DNA of 64,000 nucleotides from Actinoallomurus liliacearum (lineage in GTDB: Bacteria; Actinomycetota; Actinomycetes; Streptosporangiales; Streptosporangiaceae). The DNA is taken from contig NZ_BAABHJ010000005.1 in assembly GCF_039542035.1 (NCBI RefSeq), forward strand, positions 248,001 through 312,000, in the 5' to 3' direction. Shown in pieces: positions 31,839-41,336 of the stretch (positions are counted from its first letter, which is position 1; every line of letters starts with the position of its first letter). Under the pieces are notes generated by a model. It worked only from the letters and a program-made list of their open reading frames with translations, had not been told where the DNA came from and searched no databases. The translations under genes and the position numbers were made by a program.

Positions 31839-32867
31839 TCACCCCATGGGACCCCGAACAACGGCGGGGCCGGTGGAGGAGCGGACGATGAGCTCGGTCG
31901 CGAGCTCGACGTGGAGTGCCTCGTGCTCGTGCTGGTCGAGCAGTCGGGTGTAGAGCGTGACGGCCATGCGGCCCATCTCGGCCAGCGGCTGCCGGACGGT
32001 GGTCAACTGCGGGTGCGTCGCGCGGCTGAGGTCGATGTCGTCGAAGCCGGCGATCGAGAGGTCGTCCGGCACCCGCAGGCCGCGCTCGGCGGCGGCGCGC
32101 AGGGCGCCGACGGCCATCTTGTCGTTGAAGCCGACCAGTGCCGTGGGCGGGTCGGGCCGGTCGAGCAGTTCGCCGGCTGCCCGGTGGCCGTGGTCGACGG
32201 TGGGCTCGGGGACGTGCCGCATGAGGTCCGGGGTGGGCAGGACACCGACGTCGGCGAGCGCGGCGAGATGACCGGCGGTGCGGGCGTCGGTGACCAGCCA
32301 GTCGCGCGGGCCGGCGATGATGCCGACGCGGCGGTGTCCAAGGGTGACCAGATGGGACATGAGCGCGCGGGCCCCGGTGAAGTGGGCGGCCGAGACCGCC
32401 GCGATGTCGCGCGGGGGAGTCGTGCGGGGGTCGACGACGACGAAGGGGAAGCCGCTGTCGCGCAGCCGGACGAGGTCGTCGGCGGGTTCGGGCGGCAGGA
32501 TGAGGATGGCCCCGCCGACCCCGGATCGTGCGGGCAGGCCGCGCAGCGCGTCGGTGCGCTGGGCGGACTCGCCGGCGTTGAGGAGCACTTCCAGCCGCTG
32601 GGTGGCGGCGGCTTCGGCGATCGAGGAGACGATGAGGCCGAAGTAGTCGCTCAGGACGTACGGGCAACGGACGTAGATGACGGGTGAGCGCCGGTGCGGC
32701 GGTCGGCGGCCGAGCCTCCCGGCCGCCTCCAGCACCACCTCGCGGGTGCGCGGGGCGACGTTGTCCTGGCCGTTGAGCACGCGGGAGACGGTGGCGATCG
32801 ACAGCCCGGTCTCCTCGGCGACCTGCCGGACGGTTGCTCGCTGTCGCACAGGCTGATCCTCTTTCAT
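31839..32867 (-). CDS. LacI-family transcriptional regulator
   Basis: 342 residues. HTH with ATVRQVAEETGLSIATVSRV then LNGQDNVAPRTREVVLEAA; then a periplasmic-binding-protein-like sensor (SGVGGAILILPPE, ALVGFNDKMAVGALRAAAERG, LSIAGFDDIDLSR, LTTVRQPLAEMGRMAV). LacI proteins here usually repress polysaccharide-use genes until an oligosaccharide binds. Flanking genes (PL7 lyase on the same strand, lectin/beta-helix protein and chitinase divergent) suggest local control of an extracellular glycan-degrading set. Confidence 0.93.
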   Translation of the reverse strand: MKEDQPVRQRATVRQVAEETGLSIATVSRVLNGQDNVAPRTREVVLEAAGRLGRRPPHRRSPVIYVRCPYVLSDYFGLIVSSIAEAAATQRLEVLLNAGESAQRTDALRGLPARSGVGGAILILPPEPADDLVRLRDSGFPFVVVDPRTTPPRDIAAVSAAHFTGARALMSHLVTLGHRRVGIIAGPRDWLVTDARTAGHLAALADVGVLPTPDLMRHVPEPTVDHGHRAAGELLDRPDPPTALVGFNDKMAVGALRAAAERGLRVPDDLSIAGFDDIDLSRATHPQLTTVRQPLAEMGRMAVTLYTRLLDQHEHEALHVELATELIVRSSTGPAVVRGPMG

Positions 32868-33457
32868 CGCCCGTTACATGCGGCCTCCTTTCCCGAGGGT
32901 AGTCGAGGGCCCCATGCCACCTCGAACCCATGATCCGAGGACGCGAGAGCTGTGTCCAGGATGAGGACGTTACTTTCTTCACGCCGAGAAAAAAGATCCG
33001 TCATCTGATTGACACGTTGTTGCGTTCGGTGTTTCCTTCCAGTTGCCGCCGCTGCGACGTCCGGGTCGGTAGCCGGCGGTGGCACCGCACGTATCGGACC
33101 TTCGAGGACCGTCACGCAGTGACGGGGTCCGGCCCCGCCCGTCCCCGCCGACGCCGGCGTCCGCCTGGCGCGACGGGCCGTCTCGAACAGGGAGCTCCGG
33201 CATGCCTCGACCTGGTCACCCGTTGCCGCGCGGTAACGCCCTCATATCCCCTCGTACGGCGCACCGCGGCCGGAGCCTCTCCGCCTGACCCACCCCTGAG
33301 CCCCGCCGTGCCTCGACGGCGGCAACGGACGGACCGACCCGGAACCGGACCGTCCCGACGGGGCCCGGCACGTGCCCGCCGGCGCGCGCCGGGCCCACGG
33401 AATCCGCCATGCCTCCGCTGCGATCCCCGCGATCCGCCCCGAAGCGAAGGAATCCCC
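32868..33457. other. Intergenic region between LacI and lectin genes
   Basis: 590 bp. A TTGACA at 33009-33014 is the only promoter-like hexamer I can point to on the plus strand, with no clear -10. From about 33110 to 33450 the sequence is very GC-rich with open frames in several directions, but none has a good ribosome site or family likeness. No repeats or RNA genes recognised. A long leader for the lectin gene is possible. Confidence 0.5.
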
Positions 33458-35683
33458 ATGCGACATCTGTCGGGTAGGCGCACGCTCGCGCTGAGCTCGG
33501 CGACCGCGCTGGCGGCCGCCGCACTGTGCGCCCTTGCCGCAGCGCCCGCGTCCGCGGCCATCTCGGTCAACACGCCTTACACCTTCGTCAGCGCCAACAG
33601 CGGCAAGTGCGTCGACGCCGCCGCGGCCGGAACCGCCAACGGCACCGCCGTGCAGCAGTACACCTGCAACGCCAGCACCGCCCAGCAGTGGCAGCTGAAG
33701 ACCGCCGCCGACGCCGGCTACTACGTGATCGTCAACTCCAACGGGTCGCAGCCCGCGATCGACGTCGACGGCCCCTCGACCGCCGACGGCGCCAAGATCC
33801 ATCTGTGGTCGAACGGCGGCTGGGCCAGTCAGGAGTGGCAGCCGGTGCAGGAGTCCGGCGGGAACTACCACTTCGTCGACCGCTACAGCGGGAAATGCCT
33901 GGACGTCCCCGGGGCGTCGACCGCCGACGGCGTCCAGCTCCAGCAGTACACCTGCAACGGCACGGGCGCCCAGTCGTTCACCCTCACTCCCGTGGGCGGG
34001 AGTACGCCGCCGACCAACCCGAACAACCCCGATCTCGGGCCGAACGTCAAGATCTTCGACCCTTCGATGGCGGCGTCGAGCATCCAGTCCACGATCAACT
34101 CGGTCTACGGCTCCCAGCAGACCAACCAGTTCGGCACGAACCGGTACGCGCTGCTGTTCATGCCCGGCAGCTACAACGTCGACGTTCCGGTCGGCTTCTA
34201 CACCCAGGTGGCCGGGCTCGGCGCCCAGCCCACCGACGTCTCACTGACCGGCGGCGGCGTGCACGTGGACGCGGCCTGGTCCGGTGGCAACGCCACGCAG
34301 AACTTCTGGCGCGGAGTCGAGAATCTCTCTGACACGCCCGGCTCCGGCACCCTGGAATGGGCGGTCTCGCAGGCCGACCCGTTCCGGCGCGTCGACGTCC
34401 ACGGCAACATGACGCTGGACGACTACACCTCGGGCAACAACTCCAGCAACTGGTCGTCCGGCGGATACATCGGCGACAGCCGTGTCTCGGGCCAGGTCAA
34501 CTCCGGCACCCAGCAGCAGTTCCTCACCCGCAACACCGCGATGGGCAGCTGGACCGGCTCGAACTGGAACATGGTGTTCGTCGGCGACACCGGCGCCCCC
34601 GGGCAGTCGTTCCCGACGTACACCAACGTGTCGGCGACACCGACACTGCGCGAGAAGCCGTACCTCTACGTCGACTCCACCGGCCTCTACAACGTGCGGG
34701 TGCCCGCCCAGCGCACCAACGCCGTCGGGCCCGACTGGACCTCCGGCAGCACCGCCGGCACGACCATTCCCATCACCCAGTTCTACGTCGTCAAGTCCGG
34801 CGACACCGCGGCGACCATCAACGCCGCCCTCGCGTCCGGCAAGAACCTGCTGGTGACCCCCGGGGTCTACCACCTGAACGCGCCGCTGAACATCACGCGG
34901 CCGGACACCGTCGTGCTCGGGCTCGGCCTGGCCACGTTCGTACCGGACAACGGCGTCACCGCCATCACCACCGCCGACGTCGACGGCATCGACATCTCCG
35001 GGCTGATCATCAGTGCCGGCACCACCAACAGCCAGACGCTCATGCAGGTCGGCCCCGCGGGCTCCTCCGCCGGCCACGCCGCCGACCCCATCACCCTGCA
35101 CGACGTCTTCTTCCGCGTCGGCGGCGACGTCGCCGGCAAGGCCACCCAGTCGCTGGTGGTCAACAGCAGCAACACGATCATCGACCATTCGTGGCTCTGG
35201 CGCGCCGACCACGGCAACGGCGGCACCGTCGGCTGGAACACCAACACGGCGGCCAATGGCCTCGTCGTCAACGGCGCGAACGTCACGGCGTACGGGCTGT
35301 TCACCGAGCACTACCAGCAGTACCAGGTGGTGTGGAACGGCAACGGCGGCCGCACGTACTTCTACCAGTCCGAGATGCCGTACGACGTCCCCAGCAACGC
35401 GAGCTGGACGCCGGGCGGCGGCACCAACGGCTACGCCTCCTACAAGGTCGGCGCGGGCGTCACCTCTCATCAGGCGTGGGGGCTCGGCGTCTACTGCTAC
35501 TTCAGTACGAACTCCGGCGTGGTCGCCGACCGGGCCATCGAGGTCCCGTCCACCGGCTCGGCCTTCCACGACATGGTCACCGTCTCCCTCGGCGGCACCG
35601 GGACCATCAGCCACATCATCAACAACTCCGGCGGCGCCGTCCGCTCCGGTAGCACCGTCGCCTACCTGACCAGCGGCCCCTGA
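33458..35683 (+). CDS. Secreted ricin-B lectin plus right-handed beta-helix protein
   Basis: 741 residues from ATG 33458 (GAAGG upstream). Signal peptide ends APASAAIS (about 34). Residues 40-180 are a beta-trefoil with the QW repeats (QQWQL, QEWQP), GKCVDAAAAG and GKCLDVPGAS. After a Pro/Asn linker, a long domain has beta-helix features (YALLFMPGSYNVDVPVGFYT, VTPGVYHLNAPLNIT, ITLHDVFFRV, NTIIDHSWLWRADH, YGLFTEHYQQYQVVW). The layout resembles GH55/pectate-lyase-3 proteins, often mis-annotated as adenylyl cyclase. It probably binds and cleaves a glucan or other polymer outside the cell; specificity is unknown. Confidence 0.87.
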   Translation: MRHLSGRRTLALSSATALAAAALCALAAAPASAAISVNTPYTFVSANSGKCVDAAAAGTANGTAVQQYTCNASTAQQWQLKTAADAGYYVIVNSNGSQPAIDVDGPSTADGAKIHLWSNGGWASQEWQPVQESGGNYHFVDRYSGKCLDVPGASTADGVQLQQYTCNGTGAQSFTLTPVGGSTPPTNPNNPDLGPNVKIFDPSMAASSIQSTINSVYGSQQTNQFGTNRYALLFMPGSYNVDVPVGFYTQVAGLGAQPTDVSLTGGGVHVDAAWSGGNATQNFWRGVENLSDTPGSGTLEWAVSQADPFRRVDVHGNMTLDDYTSGNNSSNWSSGGYIGDSRVSGQVNSGTQQQFLTRNTAMGSWTGSNWNMVFVGDTGAPGQSFPTYTNVSATPTLREKPYLYVDSTGLYNVRVPAQRTNAVGPDWTSGSTAGTTIPITQFYVVKSGDTAATINAALASGKNLLVTPGVYHLNAPLNITRPDTVVLGLGLATFVPDNGVTAITTADVDGIDISGLIISAGTTNSQTLMQVGPAGSSAGHAADPITLHDVFFRVGGDVAGKATQSLVVNSSNTIIDHSWLWRADHGNGGTVGWNTNTAANGLVVNGANVTAYGLFTEHYQQYQVVWNGNGGRTYFYQSEMPYDVPSNASWTPGGGTNGYASYKVGAGVTSHQAWGLGVYCYFSTNSGVVADRAIEVPSTGSAFHDMVTVSLGGTGTISHIINNSGGAVRSGSTVAYLTSGP

Positions 35684-35696
35684 TTCGAGAGCCACG

Positions 35697-35721
35697 GGAG
35701 TGAGGGCTCCGCCCTCACTCC
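35697..35721 (+). terminator. Hairpin between lectin and chitinase genes
   Basis: GGAGTGAGGGC-TCC-GCCCTCACTCC, an 11-bp perfect stem, 14 bp after the lectin stop. It implies that the chitinase has its own promoter or is attenuated. Confidence 0.7.
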
Positions 35722-35762
35722 GCCTTCCCCGCCCTCACCCCCACCGCAGGAGGAGACCCCGC

Positions 35763-37151
35763 ATGACCCGCCCCCGCCTCAGACGACTCATCGCGGCGCT
35801 CGGCGCGCTGCCGTTGGCGGCCGCCACGCTCATTGGCGTCACGGCCGGCTCGGCGTCGGCCGCCGCCAACCCGGGCCCAGGCTTCCCCGCGCACTACGCC
35901 GCCCCGTACGCGGAGATGTGGAACGACCCGTCCACCCTCATGAACGCCTACAACGCAACCGGCAACAAGTACTACACGCTGGCCTTCGTCATCAGCCAGG
36001 GCACCTGCAACGCCACGATCAACGGCGACACGCCGATCAACGACGCGGGCTGGAACAACGCCGTCAACAGCCTGCGCGCGGCCGGCGGCGACGTGATCGT
36101 GTCCTTCGGCGGCGCGGGCGGCACCGAACTGACCTCGTGCGGCACCGTGGCGGCGATGCAGGCGCAGTACCAGAAGGTCATCGACCAGTTCAATCTGACC
36201 CGCATCGACCTCGACATCGAGGGCTCCACGCTGGACGACACGGCCGCCAACGACCGGCGCAACCAGGCCCTCGCCAACCTTCAGCAGCAGTATGCGGCGC
36301 AGGGCAAGACCCTGACCGTCGACTACACCCTGCCGGTCAGCCCCTCCGGCCTGGAGTCCGACGGCGTCGCCCTGCTGCAGAACGCCAAGAGCCACAACCT
36401 CAACGTCAACCTCGTCAACATCATGACCATGGACTACGGGGGGTCCATGGACATGGGCCAGGCCGCGATCAGTGCGGCGAACGGCCTGCACACCCAGCTC
36501 GGCCAGATCTGGACCAACAAGACCTCCAGCCAGCTGTGGGCGATGGAGGGCAACTGCCCGATGATCGGCGTCAACGACGTCAGCAGCGAGGTGTTCACCA
36601 CCTCGGACGCCCAGGACCTGGAGTCCTTCGCCGCGAGCAACGGCATCCAGGAGCTCACCTTCTGGTCACTCGGCCGGGACAACCAGGGCTCCAGCGGCAC
36701 CCCGCAGAGCAACTACCAGTTCACCAACATCTTCAAATCGATCACCAACGGCGGCGGGACCACCCCGCCGCCGGGGGCCACCCCGATCCACGGCTACGGC
36801 GGCAAGTGCGTCGACGTCGCCGGCGCCGCCACCGCCAACGGCACCAAGGTGGACCTCTACACCTGCAACGGCACCAACGCGCAGCTGTGGACGCACAGCG
36901 GCAACACCTTCCAGGCGCTGGGCAAGTGCCTCGACGTGACCGCGGCCGGCACCGCCAACGGCGCCAAGGTCCAGCTGTACGACTGCAACGGCACGGGCGC
37001 CCAGTCCTGGACCGTCGGAGCCGGCAACAGCCTGATCAACACCAACTCCGGCAAGTGCCTCGACGACACCGACTGGAGCACCGCCGACGGCAACCAACTG
37101 CAGATCTGGACCTGCACCGGCACCGCCAACCAAAGCTGGACGCTCGGCTGA
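35763..37151 (+). CDS. GH18 chitinase with C-terminal ricin-type lectin
   Basis: 462 residues; AGGAGGAGA upstream of ATG 35763. Signal peptide to about residue 37 (GSASAAANP). The GH18 barrel includes VIVSFGGAGG, the catalytic RIDLDIEGS (Asp149, Asp151, Glu153), MTMDYGG and WSLGRD. The C-terminal 130 residues form a beta-trefoil with GGKCVDVAGA, GKCLDVTAAG, GKCLDDTDWS and QSW/QLW repeats. It degrades chitin outside the cell; the lectin replaces the usual CBM. Companion of the lectin/beta-helix protein. Confidence 0.93.
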   Translation: MTRPRLRRLIAALGALPLAAATLIGVTAGSASAAANPGPGFPAHYAAPYAEMWNDPSTLMNAYNATGNKYYTLAFVISQGTCNATINGDTPINDAGWNNAVNSLRAAGGDVIVSFGGAGGTELTSCGTVAAMQAQYQKVIDQFNLTRIDLDIEGSTLDDTAANDRRNQALANLQQQYAAQGKTLTVDYTLPVSPSGLESDGVALLQNAKSHNLNVNLVNIMTMDYGGSMDMGQAAISAANGLHTQLGQIWTNKTSSQLWAMEGNCPMIGVNDVSSEVFTTSDAQDLESFAASNGIQELTFWSLGRDNQGSSGTPQSNYQFTNIFKSITNGGGTTPPPGATPIHGYGGKCVDVAGAATANGTKVDLYTCNGTNAQLWTHSGNTFQALGKCLDVTAAGTANGAKVQLYDCNGTGAQSWTVGAGNSLINTNSGKCLDDTDWSTADGNQLQIWTCTGTANQSWTLG

Positions 37152-37178
37152 TCCCGTAACGTCCCACGAGAGCTCGGC

Positions 37179-37214
37179 GAGACGCTCGGCTGGTGTTCTC
37201 CAGCCGAGCGTTTC
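37179..37214 (+). terminator. Hairpin after chitinase gene
   Basis: A 15-bp stem (GAGACGCTCGGCTGG with CCAGCCGAGCGTTTC, one G-U), loop TGTTCT, starting 28 bp after the chitinase stop. Confidence 0.75.
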
Positions 37215-37445
37215 GCGTGGTCTGGTCAGTGGCCCCCCATTCGGCGCATGGCACGCCTACCGGACGGCGACCCTCGGCCGGAACGGCGCCTTCCGCCCCT
37301 TCCGAGCCCGCCGGCGCCGACCTGACGGGCTCCGAATAAGGGTGAAATGTCGTACCCGGCTCGTACGGTTCGGGCTGTCGACGCGGAAGGCGACGTTTAT
37401 TCGCCTTCTCCTGCCCCCGTCTCCCGAGCCCTTTTGAAAGGCCCG

Positions 37446-38909
37446 ATGTCCGTGGAAACGACCCAAGAGACCACCTACCTCGAACTCTCCGAAGAGGGCG
37501 ATGGAGCGCACAAGTTCTATGAGGTCACGGTCGACGGCACGACGATGACCATTCGGTACGGCCGGATCGGCGACGCCGGGCAGCGCAAGACCACCACGTT
37601 CTCGGATGCGGCGAAAGCGAAGGCGACGGCCGCGAAGAAGATCGGGGAAAAGGTCCGTAAGGGCTACGCCCCCGCCGTACGCGGAGTCCGGAAGAAGCGG
37701 GGCTTCTCCCGTCGCCAGGCCATGAGCGCCCACGTCGGCGGCGCGTCGGCCCCCGTCGGCCGCCCGGCGACGCGGCGGGCTCCGGTCCTGTGGCGGTACG
37801 CCTCGGGCTCCGCCGCGTTCGGCATTTTCATCGACGAGCGGCTGTGCATGGTGGGCAACGAGGCCGGCCTGATCACGTCGCTGACGCACGACGCCCAGGT
37901 GGTCCAGCAGGTCCGGCTGCCCGACGGGGTGAAGTGCATCGTCGCCGACGACGCCTGGCTCTACGCGGGCTGCGACGACGGCAACGTCTATGACCTGTCC
38001 GGAAAGGTGCCCAGGCTGGCGTACCAGATCTCCCCGGACATCGACATCTACTGGCTCGACATCCACGACGGCATCCTCGGCGTGTCCGACGCCGGCGGTG
38101 GCGTCGTCGCGATCGACCACGAGGACGAGTTCCTGTGGCGCCGGCAGGGCCGCGGGGCGGCGGGCTGGATGGTGCGCTGTGACGCCGCCGCCGTTCACCA
38201 CGGTCACAGCGGCGGCGTCACCAGCTATGACTGGCGTACCGGCAAGGAGCTGTGGCACCAGTCCACCGGGCCGGTGCTCTTCGGCTGGCAGGAGCGGTCG
38301 ACGGTCTACGCGGGGACCTCGACCCGTACGGTGGTGCGGCTGCGCAAGGACGGCGGCCGGGAGCGGACCTACCACTGCGACGCACCGGTCTTCTCGTGCG
38401 CGACCGCGGAGGACGGCCGGTACGTCTTCGCCGGGGACAACCAGGCCTCGATCTACTGCTTCGACGAGGACGGCACCCGCCTGTGGAAGCTCGCCACCGG
38501 CTGCGGTGCCGCGTACTCCATGCAGTACCACGACCAGCGCCTGTACATCGTGACCACGGACGGCTCACTGGCCTGCGTCGACGCGAGCGAGGAGGCCATC
38601 AGGTCGGCGGAGCGGGGCTCGGTCCCCGACGTCGTCGACGTCAAGGCGCCGACCGTGGTCGAGACGGTCACCCCGTCGACCACCGTCGACGTCGTCGCCG
38701 ACAGCAGCGGGGGCGTCGTCGTGGAGTGCTTCGAAGATCACGGCCACCTTCGGGTCCGCGTGGTCTCTCCCGGATTCGACCAGAGCTGGCGGGTCCAGTT
38801 CCCGAAGGGAATCCGCGAGCGCGGTGCCCGGTACGTCGTCGCCGAGGTGCGCGAGTCCGGCCGCGGCGGTTTCTACCGCGCCTACGGCGACATCCACCGT
38901 CTCGCCTGA
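37446..38909 (+). CDS. WGR domain plus PQQ-type beta-propeller protein
   Basis: 487 residues from ATG 37446 (GAAAGG upstream). Residues 10-75 form a WGR domain (HKFYEVTVDGTTMTIRYGRI then GDAGQRKTT). A basic linker (VRKGYAPAVRGVRKKRGFSR) leads to a beta-propeller of about seven repeats built on LWRYASG, LYAGCDDGNVYDL, FLWRRQG, YVFAGDNQASIYCFDEDGTR. No signal peptide, so cytoplasmic. WGR domains occur in PARPs and MolR-like proteins and bind nucleic acid; such WGR-propeller proteins are widespread in actinomycetes without a firm function. Monocistronic. Confidence 0.87.
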   Translation: MSVETTQETTYLELSEEGDGAHKFYEVTVDGTTMTIRYGRIGDAGQRKTTTFSDAAKAKATAAKKIGEKVRKGYAPAVRGVRKKRGFSRRQAMSAHVGGASAPVGRPATRRAPVLWRYASGSAAFGIFIDERLCMVGNEAGLITSLTHDAQVVQQVRLPDGVKCIVADDAWLYAGCDDGNVYDLSGKVPRLAYQISPDIDIYWLDIHDGILGVSDAGGGVVAIDHEDEFLWRRQGRGAAGWMVRCDAAAVHHGHSGGVTSYDWRTGKELWHQSTGPVLFGWQERSTVYAGTSTRTVVRLRKDGGRERTYHCDAPVFSCATAEDGRYVFAGDNQASIYCFDEDGTRLWKLATGCGAAYSMQYHDQRLYIVTTDGSLACVDASEEAIRSAERGSVPDVVDVKAPTVVETVTPSTTVDVVADSSGGVVVECFEDHGHLRVRVVSPGFDQSWRVQFPKGIRERGARYVVAEVRESGRGGFYRAYGDIHRLA

Positions 38910-38981
38910 CGGCGCCCGGTCGTCGAGGGGCGTGGGCCGGTCACCGACGGTCCTCCACGGGACCCGCGTGCCCGGCGGCCG

Positions 38982-39686
38982 TCAGGGGGTGCGGAACCCG
39001 CGGAAGGTCACGTGCTTGCGGGTCTCGAAGCCGAGCCGTTCGTAGAGCGCGGTCGCACGGGTGTTCGCCGCGGCCACGTGGAGGAAGGGACGTTCGTTCC
39101 GCGCCAGGACGCGCGCCACGAGCGCACGTACCAGGTGGGCGGCGTGGCCGCGCCCGCGTGCTTCCGGAGCGGTGCAGACGGCGCTGATCTCCGTCCACCC
39201 CCGGGGCCGGAGCCGTTCGCCCGCCATCGCCACCAACGTGCCGTTGTCGCGGATGCCGACATAGGTGCCGAGTTCGTGGGTGCGCGGCCAGAACGGCCCC
39301 GGCCGGCCCCGCGCGACGAGGTCGAGCATCTCGGGCACGTTGTCCGCGCCCAGTTCGACCACGCCGTTCTCGATCTCGGCAGGAGGACGATCGGGGCGGC
39401 CGCCGCCGGGCCAGATCAGCTGGAGACCTTCGAGGACGAAGACCGGCTCCCAGTCCGGCGGCGGAATCACCGGGCAGCTGAACATGTCGGCGAGTTCACC
39501 TCGACCGAGCAGCCGGGCGAGGTCGGCCCACTCCGCCGGATCCGGGTCGGTGGACACCGCGGAGAAGGTCGAGACTCCCGGCAGATAGGTGGCGGCCCGG
39601 CCGAGTCGGCGGGCGAGGTGCGCGTGCTGACCGCGGAGTGACTCGCCCACCGGGTCGTCGAGTGCCACGGCGTCGCTGTCCGCCAT
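38982..39686 (-). CDS. GNAT-family N-acetyltransferase
   Basis: 234 residues; start at ATG 39686 chosen from GAGAGG upstream over longer frames. The C-terminal half is a GNAT fold with VGIRDNGTLVAMAGERLRPR, the acetyl-CoA motif APEARGRGHAAHLVRALVA, and NTRATALYERLGF. The N-terminal half (FSCPVIPPPDWEPVFVLEGL) matches the actinobacterial group of FR47-like acetyltransferases. The acceptor is unknown. Divergent from the truncated channel gene. Confidence 0.88.
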   Translation of the reverse strand: MADSDAVALDDPVGESLRGQHAHLARRLGRAATYLPGVSTFSAVSTDPDPAEWADLARLLGRGELADMFSCPVIPPPDWEPVFVLEGLQLIWPGGGRPDRPPAEIENGVVELGADNVPEMLDLVARGRPGPFWPRTHELGTYVGIRDNGTLVAMAGERLRPRGWTEISAVCTAPEARGRGHAAHLVRALVARVLARNERPFLHVAAANTRATALYERLGFETRKHVTFRGFRTP

Positions 39687-39722
39687 CGTGCTGTACCTCT
39701 CGGGTCCTAGGGGGTAGTCGCC

Positions 39723-40310
39723 ATGAGCGCCGCCACGATGGGCTTCACCCGCTGTGACCCGACCGACCGGGCCGCGCTGGAGACCCTCGACGTGGGCTCC
39801 TACCAGCACGTCATCGTGCTGTCCGACGACACCTACGAGCCGCAGCACGCCGACGCGCGCACGCTGGTCACCCTGCTGCACCTGCGGGACATGGAAGAGC
39901 GCATCGGGGATCCGTACTCGATCGTCAGCGAGATCAACGACGAGAGCAACCGCGAGGTCGCCCAGGTCACCAAGGCCGACGACTTCGTCGTCGGCGCCCG
40001 GCTCATCAGCCTGCTGCTCACCCAGCTCACCGAGAACCACGACCTGCGGGACGTGTTCGCCAACCTCCTGGATCCGACCGGGTCGGAGATCTACCTCAAG
40101 CCGGCCGGCGACTACCTGCTGCCCGGAGCGTCCGCGAACTTCGCCACCGTCATCGAAGCCGCCCGAATGCGCGGACAGACGGCGCTGGGATACCGGCGGC
40201 GTGATGGGTTCCACCGGCCGCCCGGCTATGGCGTGGTGCTGAACCCGGACAAGGCCGCCCCGCTCACTCTGTCCGCCGACGACCGCGTCATCGTCCTGGC
40301 CGAAGAATGA
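39723..40310 (+). pseudogene. Truncated CASTOR/POLLUX-type ion channel, C-terminal part only
   Basis: 195 residues. CDPTDRAALETL, YQHVIVLSDDTY, DARTLVTLLHLRDMEER, IVSEINDESNREVAQ, DDFVVGARLISLLLTQL match the cytoplasmic C-terminal half of actinobacterial CASTOR/POLLUX-related channels, which are normally about 600 residues with N-terminal membrane helices and a first RCK domain. Here all of that is missing; the gene starts in the middle of the second RCK. It has a start and a stop, and the frame is intact, so it may still be translated, but ion transport is impossible. A decayed gene is the simplest reading. Confidence 0.75.
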
Positions 40311-40351
40311 GATCGCCGCGTGGCCCGACGTGGGCCATGCGGCGGGGCGGC

Positions 40352-40543
40352 TCACAGGCGCGCTGAGATCAACGTCCTGTCGAGAACGTCGTACATGACG
40401 AGAAGGGTGCTGAACGCCCAGAACGAGACGGCCGACCACAGGTTCCGTTGTCTGGCCATGGCGGATCGCCATGCCGGGGACGGCCGTAGCCCGTCATCGC
40501 GGTCGTACGGATCGTGCAGGGGGGCGCCCGAGGACACGAACAC
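40352..40543 (-). CDS. Small predicted single-pass membrane protein
   Basis: 63 residues from GTG 40543, behind a good ribosome site (GGAAGGGGGACGG). A polar N-terminal half is followed by a hydrophobic segment (NLWSAVSFWAFSTLLVMYDV) and a short basic tail. No family recognised. A downstream ATG (MARQRNLW) is an alternative start. It is divergent from tatA across a 154-bp AT-richer promoter region; real by its ribosome site and placement, but not proven. Confidence 0.5.
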   Translation of the reverse strand: MFVSSGAPLHDPYDRDDGLRPSPAWRSAMARQRNLWSAVSFWAFSTLLVMYDVLDRTLISARL

Positions 40544-40697
40544 CCGTCCCCCTTCCGTGGTGTTTCGAGAACGCCTTGCTGTACGCCTTCGGTTATATCT
40601 GTCACTTGTTCAAGTCTGCAAGTATCCTGGTGTCAGGGGTCCGGTCGTGGACGCGCTGTCCTCGAGCTGGCGAGGTCGTGCGGCAAGGAGGGCGACG

Positions 40698-40964
40698 ATG
40701 GGGGAGTTGTCCCCGTGGCACTGGTTGATCGTCGCGGTGGTCGTGCTCGTGCTGTTCGGGTCCAAGAAGCTCCCAGAGGCGGCCCGGTCGCTGGGACGCT
40801 CGCTGCGGATCTTCAAATCCGAGGTCGGCGGGTTGCGTTCCGACGATGAGGGCTCGCCGCCGGTCGTGACCACCGACGCGGCTCCGGGTTCGGCCGGCCC
40901 CACGGGAGCGGGTCGGGCCGAAGTTCCGACCGAGGCCGTCCGGTCGGGCGGGGATGATCAGTGA
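40698..40964 (+). CDS. tatA: Sec-independent translocase subunit TatA
   Basis: 88 residues; AAGGAGGGCGACG before ATG 40698. N-terminal membrane helix (WHWLIVAVVVLVLFG), the hinge GSKKLPEAARSLGRSLRIFK of TatA amphipathic helix, then a Pro/Ala/Gly-rich acidic tail. TatA forms the pore that moves folded twin-Arg proteins. It is followed by a TatB-like gene at 51 bp, but no tatC is near, so it is an extra or split Tat set. Confidence 0.9.
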   Translation: MGELSPWHWLIVAVVVLVLFGSKKLPEAARSLGRSLRIFKSEVGGLRSDDEGSPPVVTTDAAPGSAGPTGAGRAEVPTEAVRSGGDDQ

Positions 40965-41015
40965 CGCCTGCGGCGGGCATCGCCACGTCGGCGGCGCGGG
41001 TGAGCGGGAGAGGCG

Positions 41016-41336
41016 ATGTTCGACATCGGAATCGAGAAGTTCGCGCTGCTCCTGGTGCTCGCGGTGATCATATTCGGGCCCGACCAGTTGCCTCGGGTCG
41101 CTCGCCAGGCGGGCCAGACACTGCGTCAACTCCGCCGACTGGCCGCGAACGCCACCAGCGACCTCAAGGAGGGACTCGGCCCCGAATACGCCGACCTGGA
41201 CCTGGCCGACCTCAACCCGCGTCGCTTCATCCAGAAACACCTGATCGAGGACGTCGATGAGCCACGCCAGGTCGAGCGGCTCGGCGCGGGGCTCCATGGC
41301 CGTGGTCGCGCGCCGTACGACACCGAAGCGACCTGA
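41016..41336 (+). CDS. tatB: TatB-like Sec-independent translocase protein
   Basis: 106 residues. MFDIGIEKFALLLVLAVIIF is the TatB-type membrane helix (Glu at residue 7), then FGPDQLPRVARQAGQTLRQL and an amphipathic helix; LKEGLGPEYADLDLADLNP is the actinobacterial TatB-like continuation. Family TatB recruits the TatC complex. Cotranscribed with tatA. The short distance to the LCP gene and absence of tatC nearby are noted. Confidence 0.87.
   Translation: MFDIGIEKFALLLVLAVIIFGPDQLPRVARQAGQTLRQLRRLAANATSDLKEGLGPEYADLDLADLNPRRFIQKHLIEDVDEPRQVERLGAGLHGRGRAPYDTEAT

Noticed and set aside
32930..33457. In-frame extension before the lectin gene
   Set aside because: The signal peptide begins at ATG 33458 with GAAGG before it; the extension lacks a start signal and has Arg/Pro-rich composition.
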